DNA of 64,000 bases, from assembly GCA_945910005.1 (NCBI GenBank), contig OX246737.1, forward strand, positions 79,178,931 to 79,242,930, read 5' to 3'. Position 1 is the stretch's first letter. The number at the start of each line of letters is the position of its first letter. The translations under genes were made by a program, and so were the position numbers. Under the pieces are notes generated by a model. That model did no database searches, was not told the origin of the DNA, and saw only the letters and a list, made by a program, of their open reading frames with translations. This DNA is from Isoperla grammatica (Eukaryota > Arthropoda > Insecta > Plecoptera > Perlodidae). Shown piece by piece: positions 24,303 through 33,900 of the stretch.

Positions 24303-27300
24303 TTAGACAAAATCTTCATATCGTTTGGGTCTTGTGACAGCTCTACCACTGCGTGTTGTATTGGGTAGCATATCCGGTGTGGCCTTAGATGAGGGTTGAT
24401 TCTCGCTCTCAATTGTGTGATAGCCTCCCGATTCAGGTACACATATGGGTGGAGGTGGATTTGGTGATTCTCTAAGGTGCCTGCGATTACGTCGCATGTG
24501 CGTGTTGTTGCTATCTCTAATGATATAGGATCTTGGGCTGTGGTGGACACTTACAACTTGAGCCGGTTCCCAACATTTTGATTTTCTTACCAGTATACTG
24601 TTACCAGGTTCTAGAGGGTTCAAGGGTTTTGCATGTTGGTCATAATAGTGTTTTTGTTTTTCCTGACGTACAGTAAGTTTGGACTTTATGTTTTCATTAA
24701 GCTGTGGATCAAGCAGGTGAGATAATGTGGGTAGCTTGGTCTTTATGTTATGGTTAAACATCATTTGAGCAGGGGATAGGTCTAACCCTTTTATCGGTGT
24801 ACTTCTATACTCTAATAACGCAATGTACACATCCTTCCCTTCGCTAGCTGATTTACGAAGCATATTCTTTGCAATGGAAACTGCTTTTTCAGCAAGCCCA
24901 TTGGATTGGGGGTAGGTGGGGCTTGAAGTTACAAGGTTGATGTCCCATTCTTTGGCAAAAGTATGGAAAGAAGTGCTATTAAAGGGCATGTTATCGGACA
25001 CAAAGGTATCTGGTATACCAAATCTGGCAAACATAGACTTTAATTTAACAATTACTTCGTTAGCGGTTTTCCCTACTAACTGAACCAACTCAAGCCACTT
25101 ACTATAGTAGTCAACCACTACTAGGTAATTTTTTGCACCAATTTCCAGTATATCAGCAGCTACCTTGGACCAAGCTCTGTTCGGGATCTCATGAGGAAGC
25201 ATGGGTTCCTTTTGATTTTGACTTCTGAAACGTTCACAAATTGAACACTTCAGCACAGAATGTTCGATGTCTACTGACATGCCTGGCCAGTATAAAATAC
25301 TTCTTGCCCTGGCCTTGCACTTCTCGATACCAGCATGTCCCTCATGAATCAATTCCAACATAAACTGTCGAAGCTGTGCCGGAACGATCAGTCGGTCACC
25401 CAGAAATACTAAGCCCTCAGCTACATGAATGCTATCTTTAAGATTCCAATAAAATCGAGCTTTACTTGGCACGTCTTTCTTGTAAGTGGGCCAGCCTATG
25501 TGGTATAACTGCTTTAAGCATTGGAGCACCTCATCACTATCGGTCGCAGTTCTAAACTCCAACTTGCGCTCTTCCGTCATGGGCAAGTGTTTAACTAAAG
25601 AATGGACAATGTAGTCCATTTCTGGATCCGGTGGGACAGAGTCTGTAAGGTAGGCCCTTGATAAGGTATCAGCAAGGTATAAAAACTTCCCTGGCTTATA
25701 CTGCACGTTGATCTGGTATTTTAATAATCGTAACATCAATCTTTGCAACCTGGCGGACACTTTATCTAGTGGTTTTTTACACACTGATTCTAATGGTTTG
25801 TGATCCGTGTGAACCGAGACCAAGTTACCATACGTGTAATGATGAAATCGTTCAAGACCAAAGACTATGGATGCCAGTTCTTTTTCGATCTGAGCCCATC
25901 CTACTTCACCTGGTGTAAGACTACGTGAGGCATATGCTATGGGATGCTCATCCTGGATAAGGCATGCACCGAGGCCATCTTTAGAGGCATCGGTCTGTAG
26001 GGTTATGGGTTTTTTGCTATCAAATATGCCCAACACGGGTGGTTTTACAAGCAGAGACTGTATTGTCGTGAAAGATTTATCATGCTTAGAATTCCAATGC
26101 CAAAGAACTTCCTTTTTTAATAAGCCACGAAGTGGGGCGCTTATTTGAGAAAGATTAGGAATAAACGGCGCCAAATACTTGGCCATGCCGAGAAATCTCG
26201 TAAGATCAGCTTTGTTATTGGGTGTGGCCATTTCCAATATGGGTCGAACATGACGGGGATCAACAGCTACCCCCTCTTTTGAAATAGTACGACCAATATA
26301 GTTTACTACAGGAACCCTGAACTGAAATTTCACCTGATTGAATCTAACCTGGTATTGTCGTGCCCTTTCAAATACCTTTGTGAGTGCCTCATCATGTTCT
26401 TCGGTAGTTTCTCCGGCCACGATAATGTCATCGATATAGATTTCCACATTCGGAATGTCACCAAAAAGACGTTCGAGAGTTTTTTGAAAAACCTCCGGAG
26501 CGGAACAAATGCCATAGGGTAGTCTTAAGAACTGATACCTCCCAAATGGAGTGTTAAAGGTACATAGGTTTGCACTATCATTGTCTAATGCTACGTGCCA
26601 AAACCCCTCTTTAAGGTCTAAAACAGAAAACATGGTTTTACCCTTTAATCTAGTTATTAAGTCTTCTGCCTTGGGAATCATGTGATGCTCTCTCTTTACA
26701 GCTGTGTTTAGATCACGGGGATCTAAACATAGCCGTAGACTGCCGTCCCCTTTCTCTACCAATACCAGACTGTTTACCCACTCGGTGGGTCGGTCTACCT
26801 TCTTGATGATTTTATCATTCTCTAGCCGCGATAATGTATCCTTGAGTTTACTGTGTAGACTCAAAGGGACCCTTTTGGGGGGGTGCACTACTGGCACAAC
26901 TCCTTGCTTTAATTCTATTTTATGCATTCCTGGGAGATGACCCGTTCCAGTGAATAGATCTTTGTTGGCATGAATCACCATTTCTTTAGTCTGAGAGATT
27001 TTAATTTGGTCAATACGACGAATTAAATCTAGCTTTAGGCAGTCATTTAACCCCAACAAGGGTAAATGATCACTATTGACGACAATAAAATCTATTGCGA
27101 TCGGGGACCTTTTCTTTGCTTTACAAGTCAGGGTAATCAGCCCTTCAGGCTTTAGCCGGAAACTGTTGTCACCATATGACACTAATACAGCGTTTGTACA
27201 CTTTAGCGTAAGTTTAGGATTAATTTCCTTTAATACCTTAAGGGGAAGGATGCTGGCTTCAGCACCACTATCCAGTTTAAATTTAACTAACATATTGTTA

Positions 27301-27605
27301 ACTAAAATGCTCTCACACCATGATTTGTTACCAGGTTTTATGCCTGAAGGGTAAGGAAGATCAGGCGTTGAGTCTTTGCTTACCGGTACTTTATGTACTG
27401 CGTGCACAAATAAGTCTTCATTAGGCTCTTCCGGATCAGATGTCTGGTTGTGCGGGTCTTGATTGTGGTCGTCTGGGTCGGATGAATCCCCAGGATCCTC
27501 ACTTTCGTCACGTTCCTTAATTGCGTGGATCTTCTTCACAGGCTTCTTCTGTGGACATCCCTTTCGGCGGGAGGGCGTGGGTTCGTATCCCACTTCTGAC
27601 ACCAT
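24303..27605 (-). CDS. pol: Pol polyprotein (protease-RT-RNase H-integrase), gag deleted
   Basis: An intact frame of 1100 codons plus TAA. The start chosen is the ATG at 27605-27603, whose A is the last LTR base and whose TG are the first primer-site bases; the frame stays open through the LTR into the satellite, but that part cannot belong to the element's product. Residues from this ATG: 1-12 encoded by tRNA-Leu-like sequence; 17-29 a basic tail (C17, KKPVKK) like the end of a Gag nucleocapsid; about 30-66 acidic linker; protease DSGA 112-115; RT with D330, LPYG 362-365 and YIDD 390-393; RNase H D539, E574/E576 and D601, ending at ADTLSR 645-650; integrase zinc finger H754, H757, C787, C790; catalytic D818, D871, E906 with 34 residues between the last two; GPY/F-like region about 1000-1045; C-terminal TRSGR 1084-1088. 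No stop or frameshift and no missing catalytic residue is visible. No capsid domain and no complete CCHC knuckle. Function: reverse transcription and integration of the element. Confidence 0.95.
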   Translation of the reverse strand: MVSEVGYEPTPSRRKGCPQKKPVKKIHAIKERDESEDPGDSSDPDDHNQDPHNQTSDPEEPNEDLFVHAVHKVPVSKDSTPDLPYPSGIKPGNKSWCESILVNNMLVKFKLDSGAEASILPLKVLKEINPKLTLKCTNAVLVSYGDNSFRLKPEGLITLTCKAKKRSPIAIDFIVVNSDHLPLLGLNDCLKLDLIRRIDQIKISQTKEMVIHANKDLFTGTGHLPGMHKIELKQGVVPVVHPPKRVPLSLHSKLKDTLSRLENDKIIKKVDRPTEWVNSLVLVEKGDGSLRLCLDPRDLNTAVKREHHMIPKAEDLITRLKGKTMFSVLDLKEGFWHVALDNDSANLCTFNTPFGRYQFLRLPYGICSAPEVFQKTLERLFGDIPNVEIYIDDIIVAGETTEEHDEALTKVFERARQYQVRFNQVKFQFRVPVVNYIGRTISKEGVAVDPRHVRPILEMATPNNKADLTRFLGMAKYLAPFIPNLSQISAPLRGLLKKEVLWHWNSKHDKSFTTIQSLLVKPPVLGIFDSKKPITLQTDASKDGLGACLIQDEHPIAYASRSLTPGEVGWAQIEKELASIVFGLERFHHYTYGNLVSVHTDHKPLESVCKKPLDKVSARLQRLMLRLLKYQINVQYKPGKFLYLADTLSRAYLTDSVPPDPEMDYIVHSLVKHLPMTEERKLEFRTATDSDEVLQCLKQLYHIGWPTYKKDVPSKARFYWNLKDSIHVAEGLVFLGDRLIVPAQLRQFMLELIHEGHAGIEKCKARARSILYWPGMSVDIEHSVLKCSICERFRSQNQKEPMLPHEIPNRAWSKVAADILEIGAKNYLVVVDYYSKWLELVQLVGKTANEVIVKLKSMFARFGIPDTFVSDNMPFNSTSFHTFAKEWDINLVTSSPTYPQSNGLAEKAVSIAKNMLRKSASEGKDVYIALLEYRSTPIKGLDLSPAQMMFNHNIKTKLPTLSHLLDPQLNENIKSKLTVRQEKQKHYYDQHAKPLNPLEPGNSILVRKSKCWEPAQVVSVHHSPRSYIIRDSNNTHMRRNRRHLRESPNPPPPICVPESGGYHTIESENQPSSKATPDMLPNTTRSGRAVTRPKRYEDFV
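27571..27604 (+). other. Extended tRNA-Leu 3'-end match at the primer site
   Basis: Read on the plus strand, these 34 bases look like the 3' part of an animal tRNA-Leu: end of variable arm, T-stem gtggg (27577-27581), T-loop ttcgtat (27582-27588), T-stem cccac (27589-27593), acceptor ttctgac (27594-27600), A73 and CCA. The T-stem pairs perfectly. Usual elements match only the last 18 nt. T-loop position 58, nearly always A in nuclear tRNAs, is T here (27586). Further upstream tccc (27558-27561) and ggga (27569-27572) could form a variable-arm-like stem, so the tRNA homology may run further. This is not a tRNA gene, as the 5' half and anticodon are missing. Confidence 0.75.
27587..27604 (-). 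promoter_or_regulatory. Primer-binding site (tRNA-Leu type)
   Basis: On the minus strand, immediately after the 5' LTR, the sequence TGGTGTCAGAAGTGGGAT is complementary to a tRNA ending in ...CCCACTTCTGACACCA. That end is what I know for animal tRNA-Leu. There is no spacer between LTR and site. The tRNA primes minus-strand DNA synthesis. The bases TG at its start also complete the pol ATG. Confidence 0.88.
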
Positions 27606-27800
27606 GTAGTTTTTAGGATGGCTGGATAATAATGAGACATTATTATTACGGTACTTACAGTTCCCTTTATTGTCTTTCCTGTACAGACATGACAAGTGTA
27701 CTCCCCTCCGAGTCTCATATCTAACTGACTGCCAGGCAACCTTCAGCTGGTGACTCGGCTGTCCGCCGAGTCCACCGCCTTGGTTAGTCTGTATCTTACA
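27605..27800 (-). repeat. 5' LTR (196 bp)
   Basis: Identical to the LTR at 23489-23684 and followed on the minus strand directly by the primer-binding site. It should hold the promoter of the element, but no clear TATA box is visible. It carries AATAAA (27666-27671, minus strand) and the 8-bp stem-loop (27752-27772). The complete identity of the two LTRs implies insertion too recent for substitutions to accumulate, or later gene conversion. Confidence 0.95.
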
Positions 27801-27805
27801 ATTCC
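27801..27805. repeat. Target-site duplication, right copy (attcc)
   Basis: Follows the CA of the right LTR and matches 23484-23488. After it the interrupted satellite monomer resumes in phase with 'taagggtttcaacc'. Confidence 0.95.
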
Positions 27806-27992
27806 TAAGGGTTTCAACCAAAGTTGACAAATCGTTGTTTTAGAGCGTTTCAGGCTCCAATAAGCACAATTTGTCAATTTCGTCACATTTCGATAACTAC
27901 TTTAGAAGTTACACCAACCGTTGAAAAATAATAATGGTAGTGTGCAATCTGAAAGAGTATTATGAAAATGCATAAAAGAGTTTTTTGGTCGT

Positions 27993-30900
27993 TTTTGGTT
28001 AAAATATGCATAAAATATAGAAATTGGCTGATTTAAGTCTAACTTCCACAAACTTCCAGTTTTACGATGAATCTTGCATACGGCTGGGATTCCTAAGGGT
28101 ATCAACCAAATTGCACAAATCGTTGTTGAAGAGCGTTTCAGTCTCCAATAAGCACAATTTGTCCATTTCGTCACATTTCGATTACTTCTTTAGAAGGTAC
28201 ACCCTCCGTTGAAAATAAGAATTATAGTTTGCATTCTTCAAGAGTGTTATGAAAATGCATACATTGAGTTTTTTGGTCGTTTTTGGTTAAAATATGCATA
28301 AAATATAGAAATTGGCTGATTTAAGTCTATCCACCACAAACTTCGAGTTTAAAGAGGAATCGTGCATACAGCTGGGATTCCTAAGTGTTTCAACCAAAGT
28401 TGACAAGTCGTTGTTTTAGAGCGTTTCAGGCTCCAATAAGCACAATTTGTCCATTTCGTCACATTTCGATAACTTCTATAGAAGTTACACCCTCCGTTCA
28501 AAAATAAGAATTATAGTTTTTATTCTTCAAGAGTATTATGAAAATGCATAAATTGAGGTTTTTGGTCGTTTTTGGTTAAAATATACATAAATTATAGAAA
28601 TTGGCTGATTTCAGTCTATCTACCACAAACTTCCAGTTTTAAGAGGAATCTTGCATACGGTTGGGATTCCTAAGGGTTTCAACCAAAGTTTACAAATCGT
28701 TGTTTCAGAGCGTTTCAGGCTCCAAGAAGCACAATTTGTCCATTTCGTCACATTTCAATAACTTCTATAGAAGTTACACTCTCCGTTGAAAAATAAGAAT
28801 TATAGTTTTTATTCTTCAAGAGTATTATGAAAATTAATAAATTGAGGTTTTTGGTCGTTTTTGGTTTAATATACATAAATTATAGAAATTGCCTGATTTC
28901 AGTCTATCTACCAAAAACTTCCAGTTTAAGGAGGAATCTTGCATACGGCTGGGATTCCTAAGGGTTTCAACCAAAGTTTACAAATCGTTGTTTTAGATTG
29001 TTTCAGGCTCCAATAAGCACAATTTGTCCATTTCGTAACATTTCGATAACTACTTTAGAAGTAACACTAACCGTTGAAAAAAAATAATGTTAGTGTGCAT
29101 TCTGAAAGAGTATTATGAAACTGCATAAATTTTGTTTTTTGGTCGTTTTTGGTTAAAATATGCATAAAATATAGAAATTGGCGGATTTTAGTCTATCTAC
29201 CACAAAATTCCAGTTTTAATAGGAATCTTGCATACGGCTGGGATTCCTAAGGGTTTCAACCAAATTGCAGAAATCGTTGTTTAAGAGCGTTTCAGTCTCC
29301 AATAAGCACAATTTGTCCATTTCGTTACATTTCGATAACTTCTTTAGAAGTTACACCCTCCGTTGAAAAATAAGAATTATAGGTTGCATTCTTTAGGAGT
29401 ATTATGAAAAAGCATACATTGAGTTTTTTGGTCGTTTTTGGTTAAAATATGCATAAAATATAGAAATTGGCTGATTTTAGTCTATCTACCACAAACTTCC
29501 AGTTTTAAGAGGAATCTTGCATACGGCTGGGATTCCTAAGGGTTTAAACCAAATTGCACAAATCGTTGTTTTAGAGCGTTTCAGGCTCCAATAAGCACAA
29601 TTTGTCCATTTCGTCACATTTCGATAACTACTTTAGAAGTTACACCAACCGTTGAAAAATAATAATGTTAGTGTGCATTCTGAAAGAATATTATGAAAAT
29701 GCATAAATTGAGTTTTTTGGTCGTTTTTGGTTAAAATATGCATAAAATATAGAAATTGGCTGACTTTAGTCTATCAACCACAAACTTCCAGTTTTAAGAG
29801 GAATCTTGCATACGGCCGGGATTCCTAAGGGTTTCAACCAAAGTTGACAAATCGTTGTTTTAGAGCGTTTCAGGCTCCAATAAGCACAATTTGTCCATTT
29901 CGTAACATTTCGATATCTTCTATAGAAGTTACACCCTCCGTTGAAAAATAAGAATTATAGTTTTTATTCTTCAAGAGTATTATGAAAATTCATAAATTGA
30001 GTTTTTTGGTCGTTTTTGGTTAAAATATGGATATAATATAGAAATTGGCTGATTTCGGTCTATCTACCACAAACTTCGAGTTTTAAGAGGAATCTTGCAT
30101 ACAGCTGGGATTCCTAAGTGTTTCAACCAAAGTTGACAAATCGTTGTTTTAGAGCGTTTCAGGCTCCAATAAGCACAATTTGTCCATTTCGTCACATTTC
30201 GATAACTTCAATAGAAGTTACACCCTCCGTTGAAAAATAAGAATTATAGGTTGCATTCTTCAAGAGTATTATGAAAATGCATAAATTGAGTTTTTTGGTC
30301 GTTTTTGGTTAAAATATGCATAAAATATAGAAATTGGCTGATTTCAGTCTATCTACCACAAACTTCGAGTTTTAAGAGGAATCTTGCATACAGCTGGGAT
30401 TCCTAAGTGTTTTAACCAAAGTTGACAAATCGTTGTTTTAGAGCGATTCAGGCTCCAATAAGCACAATTTGTCCATTTCGTCACATTTCGATAACTTGAA
30501 TAGAAGTTACACCCTCCGTTGAAAAATAAGAATTATAGGTTGCATTCTTCAAGAGTATTATGAAAATGCATAAATTGAGTTTTTTGGTCGTTTTTGGTTA
30601 AAATATGCATAAAATATAGAAATTGGCTGATTTCAGTCTATCTACCACAAACTTCGAGTTTTAAGAGGAATCTTGCATACAGTGGGATTCCTAAATGTTT
30701 CAACAAAAGTTGACAAATCGTTGTTTTAGAGCGTTTCAGGCTCCAATAAGCACAATTTGTCCATTTCGTCACATTTCGATAACTTCTATAGAAGTTACAC
30801 CCTCCGTTGAAAAAAAAGAATTATAGTTTGCATCCTTCAAGGGTATTATGAAAATGCATAAATTGAGTTTTTTGGTCATTTTTGGTGAAAATATGCATAA

Positions 30901-33900
30901 AATATAGAAATTGGCTGATTTCAGTCTATCTACCACAAACTTCCAGTTTTAAGAGGAATCTTGCATACGGCTGGGATTCCTAAAGGTTTCAACCAAATTG
31001 CACAAGTCGTTGTTTTAGAGCGTTTCAGGCTCCAATAAGCACAATTTGTCCATTTCGTCACATTTCGATATTTTCTATAGAAGTTACACCCTCCGTTGAA
31101 AAATTAGAATTATAGGCTGCATTCTTCAAGAGTATAATGAAAATGCATAAATTGAGTGGTTTGGTCGTTTTTGGTTAAAAAATTTATAAAATATAGAAAT
31201 TGGCTGATTTTAGTCTATCTACCACAAACTTCCAGTTTTAAGAGGAATCTTGCATACGGCTGGGATTCCTAAGGGTTTAAACCAAATTGCACAAATCGTT
31301 GTTTTAGAGCGTTTCAGGCTCCAATAAGCACAATTTGTCCATTTCGTCACATTTCGATAACTACTTTAGAAGTTACACCAACCGTTGAAAAATAATAATG
31401 TTAGTGTGCATTCTGAAAGAGTATTATGAAAATGCATAAATTGAGTTTTTTGGTCGTTTTTGGTTAAAATATGCATAAAATATAGAAATTGGCTGACTTT
31501 AGTCTATCTACCACAAACTTCCAGTTTTAAGAGGAATCTTGCATACGGCCGGGATTCCTAGGGGTTTCAACCAAAGTTGACAAATCGTTGTTTTAGAGCG
31601 TTTCAGGCTCCAATAAGCACAATTTGTCCATTTCGTAACATTTCGATATCTTCTATAGAAGTTACACCCTCCGTTGAAAAATAAGAATTATAGTTTTTAT
31701 TCTTCAAGAGTATTATGAAAATGCATAAATTGAGTTTTTTGGTCGTTTTTGGTTAAAACATGGATATAATATAGAAATTGGCTGATTTCGGTCTATCTAC
31801 CACAAACTTCGAGTTTTAAGAGGAATCTTGCATACAGCTGGGATTCCTAAGTGTTTCAACCAAAGTTGACAAATCGTTGTTTTAGAGCGATTCAGGCTCC
31901 AATAAGCACAATTTGTCCATTTCGTCACATTTCGATAACTTCTATAGAAGTGACACCCTCCGTTGAAAAATAAGAATTATAGTTTTTATTCTTCAAGAGT
32001 ATTATGAAAATGCATAAATTGAGGTTTTTGGTCGTTTTTGGTTAAAATATACATAAATTATAGAAATTGGCTGATTTCAGTCTATCTACCACAAACTTCC
32101 AGTTTTAAGAGGAATCTTGCATACGGCTGGGATTCCTAAGGGTTTCAACCAAAGTTGACAAATCGTTGTTTGTGAGCGTTTCAGGCTCCAATAAGCACAA
32201 TTTGTCAATTTCGTCATAGTGTAATAACTTCTTCAGAAGTTACACCCTCCGTTGAAAAATAAGAATTATAGTTTGCATTCTTCAAGAGTATTATGAAAAT
32301 GCATAAATTGAGTTTTTTGGTCGTTTTTGGTTAAAATATGCATAAAATATAGAAATTGGCTGATTTCAGTCTATCTACGACAAACTTCCAGTTTTAAGGG
32401 GAATCTTGCATACGGCTGGGATTCCTAAGGGTTTCAACCAAAGTTGACAAATCGTTGTTTTAGAGCGTTTCAGGCTCCAATGAGCACAATTTGTCCATTT
32501 CATCACATTTCGATAACTACTTTAGAAGTTACACCAACCGTTGAAAAATAATAATGTTAGTGTACATTCTGAAAGAGTATTATGAAAATGCATAAATTGA
32601 GTTTTTTGGTCGTTTTTGGTTAAAATATGCATAAAATATAGAATTTGTCTGATTTAAGTTTATCTACCACAAACTTCCAGTTTTAATAGGAATCTTGCAT
32701 ACGGCTGGGATTCCTAAGGGTTTCAACCAAATTGCACAAATCGTTGTTTTAGAGCGTTTCAGTCTCCAATAAGCACAATTTGTCCATTTCGTTACATTTC
32801 GATAACTTCTTTAGAAGTTACACCCTCCTTTGAAAAATAAGAAATATAGTTTGCATTCTTCAAGAGTATTATGATAATGCATACATTGAGTTTTTTGGTC
32901 GTTTTTGGTTAAAATATGCATAAAATATAGAAATTGGCTGATTTCAGTCTATCTACCACAAACTTCGAGTTTTAAGAGGAATCTTGCATACAGTGGGATT
33001 CCTAAATGTTTCAACAAAAGTTGACAAATCGTTGTTTTAGAGCGTTTCAGGCTCCAATAAGCACAATTTGTCCATTTCGTCACATTTCGATAACTTCTAT
33101 AGAAGTTACACCCTCCGTTGAAAAAAAAGAATTATAGTTTGCATCCTTCAAGGGTATTATGAAAATGCATAAATTGAGTTTTTTGGTCGTTTTTGGTGAA
33201 AATATGCATAAAATATAGAAATTGGCTGATTTCAGTCTATCTACCACAAACTTCCAGTTTTAAGAGGAATCTTGCATACGGCTGGGATTCCTAAAGGTTT
33301 CAACCAAATTGCACAAGTCGTTGTTTTAGAGCGTTTCAGGCTCCAATAAGCACAATTTGTCCATTTCGTCACATTTCGATATTTTCTATAGAAGTTACAC
33401 CCTCCGTTGAAAAATTAGAATTATAGGCTGCATTCTTCAAGAGTATAATGAAAATGCATAAATTGAGTGTTTTGGTCGTTTTTGGTTAAAATATGCATAA
33501 AATATAGAAATTGGCTGATTTTAGTCTATCTACCACAAACTTCCAGTTTTAAGAGGAATCTTGCATACGGCTGGGATTCCTAAGGGTTTAAACCAAATTG
33601 CACAAATCGTTGTTTTAGAGCGTTTCAGGCTCCAATAAGCACAATTTGTCCATTTCGTCACATTTCGATAACTACTTTAGAAGTTACACCAACCGTTGAA
33701 AAATAATAATGTTAGTGTGCATTCTGAAAGAGTATTATGAAAATGCATAAATTGAGTTTTTTGGACGTTTTTGGTTAAAATATGCATAAAATATAGAAAT
33801 TGGCTGACTTTAGTCTATCTACCACAAACTTCCAGTTTTAAGAGGAATCTTGCATACGGCCGGGATTCCTAAGGGTTTCAACCAAAGTTGACAAATCGTT

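Larger units (their letters stand above)
23489..27800 (-). mobile_element. Ty3/gypsy LTR retrotransposon, gag-less, 4312 bp
   Basis: A complete, recently inserted element on the minus strand. On that strand the order is: 5' LTR (27605-27800), tRNA-Leu-type primer-binding site, one pol reading frame (protease, reverse transcriptase, RNase H, integrase), a 3' untranslated region with tandem repeats, a purine-rich tract and the 3' LTR (23489-23684). The domain order with integrase after RNase H assigns it to Ty3/gypsy (Metaviridae). LTRs are identical over 196 bp, the ends are TG...CA, and attcc is duplicated on both sides. The gag capsid region is missing, with only about 112 codons before the protease motif, so capsids would have to come from another element. 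Short LTRs with a Leu primer recall mollusc Steamer-like elements; that affinity is tentative. Confidence 0.95.
20788..27992 (+). repeat. Array A short block, 10 monomers, interrupted by the retrotransposon
   Basis: Between its marker monomer and the next one (27993) lie 7205 bp. Subtracting the 4312-bp element and the 5-bp target duplication leaves 2888 bp, which is 10.0 monomers. The first monomers match those at 12990 at an offset of 7798 bp. The element interrupts a monomer of the 'ccacatactttcag' type at 23488/23489; the monomer resumes at 27801 with 'attcctaaggg'. Confidence 0.75.

Noticed and set aside
27557..27604. A tRNA-Leu gene on the plus strand
   Set aside because: Only the 3' part is present (variable arm remnant, T-arm, acceptor, and CCA, which nuclear genes do not encode). 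There is no D-arm, anticodon or 5' acceptor strand. It is the primer-binding site and its extension.
27606..27830. Upstream extension of the pol frame through the LTR into the satellite
   Set aside because: The frame is open by chance. The first codons come from flanking satellite, which is not part of the element, and the LTR part has no gag similarity.
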